From assembly GCF_028748185.1 (NCBI RefSeq), contig NZ_CP118164.1, forward strand, positions 4,303,814 to 4,367,813: a DNA stretch of 64,000 nt, written 5' to 3'. The stretch is from Bremerella sp. P1. Its GTDB lineage: Bacteria > Planctomycetota > Planctomycetia > Pirellulales > Pirellulaceae. Of this stretch, positions 52,725-61,732 are shown piece after piece. Made by a program: the position numbers and the translations under genes. The notes below the pieces were generated by a model, which saw only the letters and a list, made by a program, of their open reading frames with translations, did not search any database and had not been told where the DNA came from. Position 1 is the stretch's first letter; each line of letters starts with the position of its first letter.

Positions 52725-52829
52725 GGGGGGATCCTGACAGGTGGGTTGGGATGCGGGTGGTAGGGGTGGACGTTATTGTGGCCGCATGCTGCACCCAGAG
52801 CAAATAGATTGCACGGGACGAGGCGAAGC

Positions 52830-53135
52830 TCAGTTCAAAGAGGATAAGAGCCAAGCCAACACGGTTACCGGCCCACCGATAAACAGCATGGCGGCCAGGG
52901 GAAGCACGACGAAGTAGAGGACCAGCAGTGGCCCGCGAGGCCGGGTGCCGCGTAGGGCGTTCAGACCTACTAGTGCCGCCGCGACCGCCGGCAAGAGGAG
53001 CATCACGGCTAATGCCGTTACCGACAGGGGCTTCCAAACGGTAGCCACCCCGATCGATCCGCCAGCGTAAATGACGGCGACAATCGGGGCGATGATCTTC
53101 GCGAGCTGAAGTGACGGGTTGGTTTCGTCAGGCAT
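52830..53135 (-). CDS. Small hypothetical membrane protein
   Basis: 101 aa with three hydrophobic segments (IIAPIVAVIYAGGSIGVATVW; LSVTALAVMLLLPAVAAALVGLNAL; LLVLYFVVLPLAAMLFIGGPVTVLAWLL). I do not recognise the family. It lies between the beta-helix gene and a GNAT gene with 105 nt downstream, and appears to be a single unit. Confidence 0.65.
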   Translation of the reverse strand: MPDETNPSLQLAKIIAPIVAVIYAGGSIGVATVWKPLSVTALAVMLLLPAVAAALVGLNALRGTRPRGPLLVLYFVVLPLAAMLFIGGPVTVLAWLLSSLN

Positions 53136-53244
53136 GTCTAGGAAACCGCCGGTTTACGTGCCAGGCGGCTGAAACAAGTTGCGGTATCATTTTGCTGCAA
53201 TAATAGAGTGTAAGCCGTTTATTCTCTGAACCGAAGAACGCGGG

Positions 53245-53799
53245 TTGGTCTCTAGAAGAAATAGGAAAGATAACTTCGATTCCGTGGCTTCCACTAATCT
53301 CCCATCTCGTTGGACAAACGCCGTGCAGTTTACGTTTCTGGCAGATCGACCGTCGTTTGTACCGACCATCGCCAAGTGGTACTTCGACCAGTGGGGGCAT
53401 GCCGTCACCGGGAATTCGTATGAAGCGACGTGCGCGAGAATCAAGGCGAACCTCGAAGAAGCGGGGCTTCCGATCTATTTGCTGGCCGTGCACGACGATC
53501 AGGTGTTGGGCGTGGCGCAGCTGAAATTACGAGAGATGGACATCTACCCCGACTATGCGTTCTGGCTGGGCGGGGTCTACGTTTCGGGGGCGGCCCGCGT
53601 GCAAGGGATCGCTTCTGGGCTGTGCCGACAGATTATCGACATTGCCCGAGATCGTGAAGTTGGCACCCTCTATCTGCAAACCGAACGCCTGAACGGCGGG
53701 CTCTACGCGAAGCTTGGCTGGCAAGCGATCGAGCAAATCCACTACCGCGGCTACGACGTGCTAGTGATGCAGCGGCAAGTGAGTGCCGATGGGCTTTAG
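53245..53799 (+). CDS. GNAT-family N-acetyltransferase
   Basis: Acetyl-CoA-dependent acyltransferase, 184 aa from a TTG at 53245; a GTG at 53284 would give MASTNLPSRW. GNAT motif A is GVYVSGAARVQGIASGLCRQII, with the pyrophosphate loop RVQGIAS in place of the usual R/Q-x-x-G-x-G/A. Motif B follows as NGGLYAKLGWQAIEQ. The substrate is unknown. Its stop overlaps that of the convergent serS by 4 nt. Confidence 0.85.
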   Translation: MVSRRNRKDNFDSVASTNLPSRWTNAVQFTFLADRPSFVPTIAKWYFDQWGHAVTGNSYEATCARIKANLEEAGLPIYLLAVHDDQVLGVAQLKLREMDIYPDYAFWLGGVYVSGAARVQGIASGLCRQIIDIARDREVGTLYLQTERLNGGLYAKLGWQAIEQIHYRGYDVLVMQRQVSADGL

Positions 53800-55076
53800 C
53801 GAGGCCCGATCTTATCCATGCCCATGTACGGCCGCAGGACCTCCGGAACTTCGATGCTGCCGTCGGCTTGCTGGTAGTTTTCCATCACGGCGATCAGGCC
53901 ACGGCTCAGGGCGATGGCGGTACCGTTCAGGGTGTGGGCGAAGTGGGTACCCTTTTCCCCTTTGACCTTGTAGCGGATGTTCAAGCGGCGAGCCTGGTAG
54001 TCGGTGCAGTTCGACGTGCTGGTCACTTCGCCGTATTCGCCAGCGTCGCCGCGGCCAGGCATCCAGGCTTCCAGGTCGAACTTGCGGTAGGCTGGTCCGC
54101 CCAGGTCGCCGGTGGCCGTGTCGACCACGCGATAAGGGATCTTCAAGCCGTCGAAGATCTGGCATTCCAGGTCGCAGAACTTGTTGAGCGTCGCTTCGCT
54201 GTCTTCTGGCAAGGTGAACGCGAACATCTCGACCTTGGTGAACTGATGCACGCGGTAGAGACCTCGCGAAGCACGACCAGCGGCGCCGGCTTCGGTACGG
54301 TAACAATGGCTGATACCACAGAACAGCTGCGGCAGCGTTTCGGCTTCCAGCGTCTTACCGGCGTACATACCGCCCAGGGTAATCTCGGCGGTGGCGACCA
54401 GGTTCAGGTCGGTATTTTCGATGCTGTAGATCTGCGTTTCCGGACCACGCGGGATGAAGCCGACTCCGTGCAGGATCTCGGTGCGGGCCATGTCGGGCGT
54501 GATCGTCGGGACGAAGCCTTCCTTGACCAAGACGCTCAGCACGTACTGCTGCAGGGCCAGTTCCAGCAGCACGGCTTCGTTCTTCAGGTAATAGAAGCCA
54601 GCGCCGGCGACCTGGGCACCTGACTCGAAGTCGATCAGGTCGAGCTTTTCGCCGAGTTCGACGTGGTCAAGGACCTTGAAATCGAACGTGCGAGGCTCGG
54701 TCGCTCCGCGTTGGATTTCGAGGTTGCTCTTGTCGTCTTCACCGATCGGTGCGTCGGGGTGCGAGAGGTTGGGGATAACACGGAGGATCTCAACGATCTG
54801 CTCTTCCAGCTTGTCGACTTCGGTCGAGGCGTCGTCCTTCAACTGACGAAGACGCTTGCCTTCGGCGATGATGTTGGGTCGCTCTTCGGGCGTAGCCTTG
54901 CCGACGGTCTTGTTGATCTCGTTGGCCTGACGATTGAACTCTTCAGCTTCCTGCAGCTTCGCCTTGCGAGCCGTTTCGAGCGCGACGATCTGATCGACAT
55001 CCGCTTGAACACCACGGTTCTCGCAGTTCTTCTTCACGAGTTCGACGTTTTCGACAACAAACTTCCGGTCGAGCAT
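53796..55076 (-). CDS. serS: Seryl-tRNA synthetase
   Basis: Class II aminoacyl-tRNA synthetase charging tRNA-Ser (and tRNA-Sec where present). The N-terminal coiled-coil arm (VALETARKAKLQEAEEFNRQANEINKTVGK and RLRQLKDDASTEVDKLEEQIVEIL) precedes the catalytic core. Class II motif 2 is FCGISHCYRTEAGAAGRASRGLYRVHQFTKVEMFAF and motif 3 is HTLNGTAIALSRGLIAVMENYQ. At 426 aa it has normal length. An M20 dipeptidase gene follows upstream on the same strand, separated by the third CCCCTC-arm hairpin. Confidence 0.97.
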   Translation of the reverse strand: MLDRKFVVENVELVKKNCENRGVQADVDQIVALETARKAKLQEAEEFNRQANEINKTVGKATPEERPNIIAEGKRLRQLKDDASTEVDKLEEQIVEILRVIPNLSHPDAPIGEDDKSNLEIQRGATEPRTFDFKVLDHVELGEKLDLIDFESGAQVAGAGFYYLKNEAVLLELALQQYVLSVLVKEGFVPTITPDMARTEILHGVGFIPRGPETQIYSIENTDLNLVATAEITLGGMYAGKTLEAETLPQLFCGISHCYRTEAGAAGRASRGLYRVHQFTKVEMFAFTLPEDSEATLNKFCDLECQIFDGLKIPYRVVDTATGDLGGPAYRKFDLEAWMPGRGDAGEYGEVTSTSNCTDYQARRLNIRYKVKGEKGTHFAHTLNGTAIALSRGLIAVMENYQQADGSIEVPEVLRPYMGMDKIGPR

Positions 55077-55124
55077 GGGTTGAGGTCTTTGGGGTTAGCG
55101 TTTTGTGTGCGGTATCATTTCTGA

Positions 55125-55153
55125 TCCCCTCGCCCTTTGGAAGGGAGAGGGGA
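55125..55153. terminator. CCCCTC-arm hairpin, copy 3
   Basis: TCCCCTC pairs with GAGGGGA around an inner CCCTT/AAGGG stem. It lies 10 nt after the stop of the M20 dipeptidase gene (minus strand) and before serS. It is the same design as the copies at 46557 and 50183. Confidence 0.55.
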
Positions 55154-55162
55154 CATGAGGTT

Positions 55163-56533
55163 TTACTTATCGATCTTGGCCAGTTCGGCCCATAGTTGGG
55201 CGCTGGCGGCGATGCCTCGCTGGAAATCGGCGAGGTTGAACTTTTCGTTGGGGCTGTGGGTGTTATCGTCATCGAGGCCCCAGCCCAACAGCAGAACATC
55301 GGAGTCGAGCTGTTCGGCGAAGTTGGCGACGATCGGAATCGAGCCTCCTTCGCGAATCAATACTGGGGCGGCGCCGAAGCCTTGCTCGATGGCGTCGCTG
55401 GCGGCCTTGATGTAAGGACTGTCGGTTGCCACGACGAAGCCTGGCGAACCGTGATGTTCCTTGAACTCCATCTTGATGCCGGTGGGGCAAATCTTGGTCA
55501 GGTGCTCGCGAAGGGCTTTGCCGATCTTGTGCGGACACTGATCCGGCACCAGGCGGCAGCTGAACTTGGCGGAAGCTTCGCTTGGCAAAACGGTCTTGGC
55601 CCCTTCGCCTTGGTAGCCGCTGGTCAGGCCATTGATATCAAGGGTTGGTCGAGCCCAGCGACGTTCGAGCGTCGTGTAACCTTCTTCTCCATGGACATCG
55701 TCGATGCCCAATTGTTCTTTGAATTTCTCTTCGTTGAAGGGAAGTTCGGCGAAGTTCTCGCGCTCGTCACCCGACATCGGCTTGACGTCGTCGTAGAAAC
55801 CGGGGATGTGAATCCAACCGTGCTCGTCGATTAGCGTGCTCAGCATGTGGCACAGGGCGTTGGCCGGGTTGCGGACAGCACCACCAAACGAGCCGCTATG
55901 CAGGTCACGATTGGGGCCGATCAGCTTCAGCTCGAAGTAAGCGATGCCCTTCAGACCGTAGGTGATGGCCGGCTGGCCGGGGGCAAACTGGCTGCTGTCG
56001 CTGATCACAACGACATCGTTGGCCAGAAGATCTTTATTTTCTTCGATGAACGGAGCGAGGTTGGCGCTGCCGATTTCCTCTTCTCCTTCGATCAGGAACT
56101 TGACCTGGATCGGCAATTCGCCCACCGATTTGATCCAGGACGTGGCTCCGAAAACATGAGTCAGCATCTGGCCTTTGTCGTCGGTCGCCCCGCGAGCCAC
56201 GATATTGCCATCCCGCTCGGTCGGTTCGAAGGGGGGTGTGACCCAGAGATCGAGCGGTTCGGGGGGTTGGACGTCATAGTGTCCATAAACGAGGGCTACG
56301 GGCTTGCCAGGCACCGCTGGGCTTTCGGCATAGACGATTGGGTGTCCTTTGGTCGGGATGACCTTCGTCTCGAAGTTCAGATCTTGGAAGCGGCTTGCGA
56401 CCCAGTCGGCGGCGGTCTTCACGTCTTCTTTATGCCGACTATCGGTGCTCACACTGGGAATTCGGAGCAACTCTTTGAGCGACTCGACGAAGTTTCCACG
56501 ATTCTCATCTATAAAAGTTTTCAGATCCGGCAT
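55163..56533 (-). CDS. M20-family dipeptidase
   Basis: Zinc-dependent dipeptidase/carboxypeptidase of the M20 family, 456 aa. Zn-binding pattern YGHYDVQP, the GATDDKGQ motif, the catalytic Glu in LIEGEEEIGSANL, and DSSQFAPGQPAITYGLKGIAYFELKLIG. The dimerisation domain follows, and the C-terminus has GGSIPIVANFAEQLDSDVLLLGWGLDDDNTHSPNEKFNLADF. No signal peptide, so it is cytoplasmic and probably degrades peptides. It is divergent from clpS. Confidence 0.93.
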   Translation of the reverse strand: MPDLKTFIDENRGNFVESLKELLRIPSVSTDSRHKEDVKTAADWVASRFQDLNFETKVIPTKGHPIVYAESPAVPGKPVALVYGHYDVQPPEPLDLWVTPPFEPTERDGNIVARGATDDKGQMLTHVFGATSWIKSVGELPIQVKFLIEGEEEIGSANLAPFIEENKDLLANDVVVISDSSQFAPGQPAITYGLKGIAYFELKLIGPNRDLHSGSFGGAVRNPANALCHMLSTLIDEHGWIHIPGFYDDVKPMSGDERENFAELPFNEEKFKEQLGIDDVHGEEGYTTLERRWARPTLDINGLTSGYQGEGAKTVLPSEASAKFSCRLVPDQCPHKIGKALREHLTKICPTGIKMEFKEHHGSPGFVVATDSPYIKAASDAIEQGFGAAPVLIREGGSIPIVANFAEQLDSDVLLLGWGLDDDNTHSPNEKFNLADFQRGIAASAQLWAELAKIDK

Positions 56534-56719
56534 GGCTTATCCAATTGGACTTGGGCGCTGCATGGTTTGGCTTTTGAAACGCCAAAATTATCTTCCGACC
56601 CGTAAAGCCGTACAATATAATACGACTCGCAGTAAATGGACATTGCACCCAAGCCGCTCGCAACCAATTCGGGGGCTACGCGAGCGGATAAATTCCTGTC
56701 GAATTTCGAGATATTACCA

Positions 56720-57079
56720 GTGGGCGATTCAAACACGTCTGTAGCAGAACCTTGGGAAGCGACGACGGTTACGACCAAGACGAAACCCAAGAAGAAGCAA
56801 AAACCGAAGCGCCAGCCTCGGTATCATGTGATGCTTTGGAACGATGACGACCACACCTACGAGTACGTCATCTTGATGATGCACGAGCTTTTCGGACACC
56901 CGGTCGAAAAGGGGTTCCAGATTGCCAAGACGGTTGATGCGGACGGCAAAGCCATTTGCCTGACCACCACCAAGGAGCACGCGGAACTGAAACGCGACCA
57001 GATTCATGCCTATGGCAAGGACGATCTGATCGCCCGTTGCCGCGGTTCGATGTCTTCCACGATCGAGCCAGAGTGCTAA
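56720..57079 (+). CDS. clpS: ATP-dependent Clp protease adaptor ClpS
   Basis: Adaptor that delivers N-degron substrates to ClpAP. Core motif RYHVMLWNDDDHTYEYVILMMHELFGHPVEKGFQIAKTVDADGKAICLTTTKEHAELKRDQIHAYG matches ClpS with its ND pair and the hydrophobic pocket residues. I place the start at the GTG at 56720 (MGDSNTSVAEPWEATT, 119 aa); the frame is open to 56636, where the N-terminus is not family-like. A basic linker (KTKPKKKQKPKRQ) precedes the core. No clpA is adjacent. It is divergent from the M20 dipeptidase gene. Confidence 0.92.
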   Translation: MGDSNTSVAEPWEATTVTTKTKPKKKQKPKRQPRYHVMLWNDDDHTYEYVILMMHELFGHPVEKGFQIAKTVDADGKAICLTTTKEHAELKRDQIHAYGKDDLIARCRGSMSSTIEPEC

Positions 57080-57098
57080 AATCGGGGATTCCCCGATT
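57080..57098 (+). terminator. Hairpin after clpS
   Basis: AATCGGGG-ATT-CCCCGATT, an 8-bp perfect stem with a 3-nt loop that begins directly after the clpS stop. No T-tract follows and mtaB begins 49 nt later, so it may be an attenuating structure. Confidence 0.45.
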
Positions 57099-57146
57099 GT
57101 TACCGCTATCGACAGGGTGCCATCGCATCCTGAGTACCATCTGCTG

Positions 57147-58427
57147 ATGAGCGATCTCAAGCTGAAGACCCTTACCCTGGGGTGCAAGGTCAACCAATAC
57201 GAAACAGAACTGGTTCGCGAAGGCCTTGCGCGCGGTGGGTATCGAGACGCCGAAGACTCTGAATCGGCCGATGTGTGCGTGGTGAATACCTGCACGGTGA
57301 CCAACGAAGGGGACTCAAAGAGTCGCCAGGCCATTCGCCGACTGGCCCGTGACAATCCGAATTCGCGGATCGTCGTGATGGGCTGCTATGCCACGCGGGC
57401 CCCAAACGAACTTAAGGTGCTGCCCAACGTTTCGGAAGTCGTCACCGACAAGCGCGAAATTCCCGATCTGTTGGGTCGGATGGGCGTGATCGACATTCCG
57501 GATGGAATCTCGAAGTTCGGCGATCGGCATCGTGCGTATGTGAAAGTTCAGGACGGTTGCCTGCTGCGGTGCAGCTTCTGCATCATCCCGTACGTACGTC
57601 CGGAGATGTACAGCCGGCCCTCCGGCGAGATCGTTGATGAAGTGGCTCGACTGGCCGACAATGGGTTCCGCGAGATCGTCCTCACGGGTATTCACCTGGG
57701 GCACTATGGCGTCGATCTGAACAAGGGGAAGCCGAAGACCGACTGGGTACGCTTGGCGAAGCTGATGGAAATGCTTTCGCAGATCGACGCTGACTTCCGC
57801 GTGCGTCTTTCCAGCATCGAAGCGACCGAGGTCACCAAAGAGCTAATCGAGGTCATGGCCAAATACCCTGACAAGATTTGCCCTCACCTGCACATCTCGA
57901 TGCAAAGTGGCAGCGACTCGGTACTGCGTCGGATGCGACGTCGTTGGGGCAGCCAGCGATTCATCGACCGCTGCAAACTGCTGAAGGACTCGATCGATAA
58001 GCCGTCGATTTCAACCGACATCATCGTCGGTTTCCCCGGTGAGACGGAAGAAGAGTTCCAAGAGACCTGCCGCGTTTCCGAGACGGTTGGCTTCTCGAAG
58101 ATCCACATCTTCCCGTTCAGCCCTCGCAAGGGAACGCCGGCTGCCGAGATGCCGGACCAGATTCCTGGCGACGTGAAGTCCGATCGCAGGGCTCGCCTGG
58201 CCGCGGTCGAAGACAAGACGCGCGAAGCCTACTATCAGAGCCTGGTAGGGGATACGCTCGACGTGCTGATCGAAGCCGAAGATCGCGACGACGCGAATTT
58301 AGCCAGCGGAACCTCATGCCGCTATGCTCCGGTCTACGTAGACCGATCGCAGGTCGAAATCGGCCAGCGGTACCAGGTTAAGATCGACCGGGCCGAATCG
58401 CAGCGGGTGTTGGGAACGCTGGTGTAA
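57147..58427 (+). CDS. mtaB: tRNA (t6A37) methylthiotransferase MtaB
   Basis: Radical-SAM methylthiotransferase that makes ms2t6A at position 37 of tRNAs. From the ATG at 57147 (MSDLKLKTLTLGCKVNQYETEL) it is 426 aa. The N-terminal UPF0004 domain has Cys residues in LGCKVNQYE, VVNTCTVTNEG and VMGCYATRA for one [4Fe-4S] cluster. The radical-SAM motif is in VQDGCLLRCSFCIIPYVRP (CxxxCxxC). A C-terminal TRAM-like segment (DTLDVLIEAEDRDD...ERAESQRVLGTLV) closes it. The LGCKVNQYET opening favours MtaB over MiaB and RimO. Confidence 0.94.
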   Translation: MSDLKLKTLTLGCKVNQYETELVREGLARGGYRDAEDSESADVCVVNTCTVTNEGDSKSRQAIRRLARDNPNSRIVVMGCYATRAPNELKVLPNVSEVVTDKREIPDLLGRMGVIDIPDGISKFGDRHRAYVKVQDGCLLRCSFCIIPYVRPEMYSRPSGEIVDEVARLADNGFREIVLTGIHLGHYGVDLNKGKPKTDWVRLAKLMEMLSQIDADFRVRLSSIEATEVTKELIEVMAKYPDKICPHLHISMQSGSDSVLRRMRRRWGSQRFIDRCKLLKDSIDKPSISTDIIVGFPGETEEEFQETCRVSETVGFSKIHIFPFSPRKGTPAAEMPDQIPGDVKSDRRARLAAVEDKTREAYYQSLVGDTLDVLIEAEDRDDANLASGTSCRYAPVYVDRSQVEIGQRYQVKIDRAESQRVLGTLV

Positions 58428-58555
58428 TCGATCCAATCGGTACATCTCGCCAAGTGCCCCTTCTTCTGGTGCGAAAGTGCTAGCACTGCCGATTAATGGT
58501 TCGTTGAGTTGTTTCTTGAAATTGGCAACTACGGACCGACGCGGGCAGCGGCACT

Positions 58556-59509
58556 ATGAATGCGCAAAATTCAAAGCTGGGTATTAACACCGGAATTCTT
58601 CTGGAAGCAGGCACCAACGAGGCGGAGATCCTCGTGTTTGAAGTGGGGGGACAGACCTTCGGCGTGAATGTCGCCAAGGTCAAAGAAGTCCTGGGAATCA
58701 CGAAGGTGACGGGGCTGCCGGAAGGACACGCAGCGATCGAAGGTGTCGTCCGAATTCGCCAAGAGGTCGTCTCGCTGATTCACCTGGGGCGATTCCTTTA
58801 TGGAGACGCACCAGAAGTTGCTTCGCGGGATAGCGATTGTCTGTTGCTGCTGGAATTCAACCAGCGTCCGCTGGCGTTTCGCGTGAATCGCGTTCACCGT
58901 ATTTATCGTGTCAGCTGGAAAGCGACGCGCCCCTTGCCGATGACGCCCGGCATGAACGCTCCGATTACCAGCGTCGTGCTGATTGACGGAAAGCTGGTCC
59001 AGATTCTCGACTTCGAGTCGATTGGTGCGGCTGTCGCCGGCATTTGCGACGAGCCAGCCAACAGTTCTGGCGTATCGCGGATCGAAGCCCCGAACATCCC
59101 GGTCGTTTTCGCTGAAGATTCTCGCATGATCTCCGAGATGATTGGCGATCACCTACAGGACGCCGGGTTTACCAACTTCCATGGTTTCGTCGACGGCCAG
59201 GCAGCGTGGGAATATCTGGAAGCCTTGGCCGAAGATGAATCGATCGAGACGATTCGTGAAAAGGTCGGCATCCTGATCACCGATATCGAAATGCCGCGGA
59301 TGGATGGCTTCAGCCTGGCAAAACACGTCCGCATGCACCCAGTCCTGGGTTCGTTGCCGATTGTAATCTTCTCGTCGCTCGTTTCGCGTGACAACGAGAA
59401 GAAGGGACAGCAAGTCGGCGTCGATACCCAGGTTCCTAAACCTCGCTACGGCGAACTGCTGGAAAAGACCCGCCAGTTGGTTGGTATTTCCGAGCTTATC
59501 GAAGCCTAG
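58556..59509 (+). CDS. cheV: Chemotaxis protein CheV (CheW-receiver fusion)
   Basis: Coupling protein of 317 aa. The CheW domain (~25-160: EILVFEVGGQTFGVNVAKVKEVL; GVVRIRQEVVSLIHLGRFLYGD) links receptors to CheA. The receiver domain (~180-310) has the acidic pair and phospho-Asp in VGILITDIEMPRMDGFSLAKHVR and the switch residues VIFSSLVS and PKPRYGELL. It is not in a che cluster here. Together with fliM it indicates controlled motility. A weak hairpin at 59557-59579 follows. Confidence 0.95.
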   Translation: MNAQNSKLGINTGILLEAGTNEAEILVFEVGGQTFGVNVAKVKEVLGITKVTGLPEGHAAIEGVVRIRQEVVSLIHLGRFLYGDAPEVASRDSDCLLLLEFNQRPLAFRVNRVHRIYRVSWKATRPLPMTPGMNAPITSVVLIDGKLVQILDFESIGAAVAGICDEPANSSGVSRIEAPNIPVVFAEDSRMISEMIGDHLQDAGFTNFHGFVDGQAAWEYLEALAEDESIETIREKVGILITDIEMPRMDGFSLAKHVRMHPVLGSLPIVIFSSLVSRDNEKKGQQVGVDTQVPKPRYGELLEKTRQLVGISELIEA

Positions 59510-59556
59510 AGCAAGTGGGCTTTGCTAGCACCGGCGGAAGCATTCTGACATTCTGA

Positions 59557-59579
59557 GAGGAATTGTCTCAAGATTCCTC
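59557..59579 (+). terminator. Weak stem-loop after cheV
   Basis: GAGGAAT (59557-59563) pairs with ATTCCTC (59573-59579) across 9 nt, 48 nt after the cheV stop. Only a short T-rich stretch follows, so terminator function is uncertain. Confidence 0.35.
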
Positions 59580-59686
59580 TTGTCGTGACCGACCGCAAGC
59601 TGTTACTGTTCCCCGACCATTCCCGGCCCAAGATGGGCCTGGGATCGATCGATGCATTTGTTGTCACATGAGGGGAACAAGCAAGG

Positions 59687-60814
59687 ATGTTTGTCCACAC
59701 GAATTTGCGTCTGGCTTTGGCAATGGTCTTTGTTGCCGCTGCCACCACAACAACCTGGGCCGCTCCACCATGGGCCAATCTGATTCCTTTTCAGCGTGTG
59801 GAAGCTGACGCCGAGAAGAGCTATGAGCTGACCGAAGATCACGGTCCCTGGCTGATCATGGCTACCAGTTTCACCGGTCCCGGTGCCCAGCAGGATGCCA
59901 ATGACTTGGTCTTGGAGCTTCGCAAGGACTACGGGCTCGAAGCTTATACCTGGCATCAGAACTACGACTACACCGATTCGGTGGTCGGCAAAGGGTACGA
60001 TCGTTACGGCGGCCCCAAGAAGATGCGATACATGAACGACGTGAGCTTCACTAGCTTCGTGGTCATGGTCGGCAACTTTGAAACGGTCGAAGAAAGTGGC
60101 GTGGAAAAGACGCTGAACAAGATCAAGACGGCCAAGCCCAAGGTCTTCCAGGACAGCTACACCGTCAAGAACGACACCATCAAAACGATTCGCCAGAAGC
60201 TACGCGAAGCGATCAATTCGGAAGACGACAAAGAAAAAGGCCCCATGGGCAATGCTTTTGTCACCCGGAATCCACTGCTGCCGGAAGAGTACTTCCGCCC
60301 CAAAGGCATGGATGAATTGGTCCTGAACATGAACAAGGACAGCCAGTACAGCCTGCTGAATTGCCCTGGCAAGTACACCGTACGTGTCGCCACGTTCCGG
60401 GGTGCTGTCGAGTTGGATCAAAAGAAGATCGAAGAGATCGAAAAGAAGAATATTGTCAGCGGAACACGCCTGGCCGTTGCCGCGGAAAAGGCGGAGAAAC
60501 TGGCCGGAGCTCTTCGTAAGCAAGGCGTCGAAGCCTACACCTTCCACGATCGATCGGAAAGCATCGTCACGGTCGGGGCGTTTGAAACCGTTGGTACGCC
60601 GCGTCGCGATGGCAAGATCGAAATCAATCCGCAAGTCAAACGCATCATGGATGGCTACAAAGGCGGAACAGGTACCGCGACCATCGAAGGGGGTACGGCT
60701 CCTTCGTACAAGCCAAAATCGCTCAACGGAATTGTCTTTGACGTTCAGCCACTGCCGGTTGAAGTTCCCAAGGTGAGCATCGCCGCCGACTACGCACGTC
60801 GTCCAATTCGATAG
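59687..60814 (+). CDS. Exported protein with two SPOR-like repeats, unknown function
   Basis: Predicted exported protein of 375 aa with signal MFVHTNLRLALAMVFVAAATTTTWA. Two similar halves follow: ~50-140 (GPWLIMATSFTGPGAQQDANDLVLELRKDYGLEAYTWHQNYDY...FTSFVVMVGNFETVEES) and ~240-320 (GKYTVRVATFRGAVEL...AEKAEKLAGALRKQGVEAYTFHDRSESIVTVGAFETVGTP). Each has the ExxAxxLxxxLRxxGxxAYxxH...VxVGxFxT pattern of a SPOR-like sporulation/cell-division repeat. SPOR domains bind denuded glycan, but Pirellulales lack standard peptidoglycan division genes, so the ligand is unclear. A strong terminator follows. Confidence 0.75.
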   Translation: MFVHTNLRLALAMVFVAAATTTTWAAPPWANLIPFQRVEADAEKSYELTEDHGPWLIMATSFTGPGAQQDANDLVLELRKDYGLEAYTWHQNYDYTDSVVGKGYDRYGGPKKMRYMNDVSFTSFVVMVGNFETVEESGVEKTLNKIKTAKPKVFQDSYTVKNDTIKTIRQKLREAINSEDDKEKGPMGNAFVTRNPLLPEEYFRPKGMDELVLNMNKDSQYSLLNCPGKYTVRVATFRGAVELDQKKIEEIEKKNIVSGTRLAVAAEKAEKLAGALRKQGVEAYTFHDRSESIVTVGAFETVGTPRRDGKIEINPQVKRIMDGYKGGTGTATIEGGTAPSYKPKSLNGIVFDVQPLPVEVPKVSIAADYARRPIR

Positions 60815-60849
60815 GTTGTCCGCGGACTACAAGCAAGCAACTTACTCGA

Positions 60850-60878
60850 GGTTCCACGTTCATCGTGGAACCTTTTTT
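60850..60878 (+). terminator. Intrinsic terminator after the SPOR-like gene
   Basis: GGTTCCACG-TTCAT-CGTGGAACC followed directly by TTTTTT. A 9-bp perfect stem, 5-nt loop and U-tract, located 35 nt after the stop codon. This is the most convincing intrinsic terminator in the window. Confidence 0.9.
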
Positions 60879-60943
60879 ATGCGCTCGTTTCTCGTTACGA
60901 TGTCCTCTGCCCATCCGAGAAACAGCGTACTGGAAAACGAGTG

Positions 60944-61579
60944 ATGTCCGACAACCGGCAAATGGTGCTTGGCACCTACAATCAGAAGAAGCGAGGCGAA
61001 CTTCAGCGTCTGCTCTTTCCTCTAGGGATCGAACTGAAAACCCTGGAAGAGTTTCCCGCAGCCATCGAAGTCGTCGAGGATGGAGAATCGTTCGCCGAGA
61101 ACGCCGCCAAGAAGGCGACGCAGCAAGCCGTTGCGATCCGCGAGTGGGTCTTGGCCGAGGACAGCGGACTATGCGTCGATGCCCTCAAGGGTGCCCCAGG
61201 GATCTATTCTGCGCGGTTCTCTGGCGACGACGCGACCGACGAAAAGAATAATGACCTGCTATTGGAAAAGCTGGAAGGCTTGCCGCCAGAAAAACGGGGT
61301 GCCCACTATGTGTGCCACATCGTGCTTTCCAATCCCCAAGGCGAAGTGATCTTAGAAGCCGAAGACAAGTGCCACGGGCGAATTGTCACCGAGCGTCGCG
61401 GTACCAATGGGTTCGGGTACGACCCGCTCTTCGAGCTGCGTGAATACCATCGTACGTTTGGCGAGATGGGGCCAGCGATCAAGGGGCTGATCAGCCACCG
61501 AGCCAAGGCATCCCGGGCATTCGTTCACCAGCTGGAAGAGATGCTGGGCAAGAATCCGGCACTTTTGGCCACGAAATAG
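60944..61579 (+). CDS. rdgB: RdgB/HAM1 non-canonical purine NTP pyrophosphatase
   Basis: Removes dITP, XTP and related nucleotides from the pool. Start at the ATG at 60944 (MSDNRQMVLGTYNQKKRGEL, 211 aa); a GTG lies 3 nt upstream. Family motifs: LGTYNQKKRGEL (opening lysine), EDGESFAENAAKKA, VLAEDSGLCVDALKGAPGIYSARFSG, ERRGTNGFGYDPLF and SHRAKASRAF. At ~211 aa it has normal length. Confidence 0.95.
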   Translation: MSDNRQMVLGTYNQKKRGELQRLLFPLGIELKTLEEFPAAIEVVEDGESFAENAAKKATQQAVAIREWVLAEDSGLCVDALKGAPGIYSARFSGDDATDEKNNDLLLEKLEGLPPEKRGAHYVCHIVLSNPQGEVILEAEDKCHGRIVTERRGTNGFGYDPLFELREYHRTFGEMGPAIKGLISHRAKASRAFVHQLEEMLGKNPALLATK

Positions 61580-61647
61580 GCCAAGAAACAAAATAAGCAG
61601 ACGCCGTTGGATGAGTCGCGGACGTCTGCTCGAATAAAATTAGACCG

Positions 61648-61656
61648 TGATATAAT
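61648..61656 (+). promoter_or_regulatory. Extended -10 promoter element
   Basis: TGATATAAT matches the extended -10 consensus (TGnTATAAT), 77 nt before the ATG of the M20 amidohydrolase gene. No clear -35 is seen, as is common for extended -10 promoters. Confidence 0.4.
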
Positions 61657-61732
61657 CTACCTAGGGATGATAATCCTCGTCCCCACTTTTTGACAAGGCG
61701 TAATTCGCATCTTTTTTTCGAGATCTTAATCC

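Noticed and set aside
58476-58487. AGTGCTAGCACT palindrome before cheV
   Set aside because: Resembles half of a CIRCE-like operator (TTAGCACTC-N9-GAGTGCTAA) but lacks the spacer and full arms, and cheV is not a heat-shock gene; likely chance.
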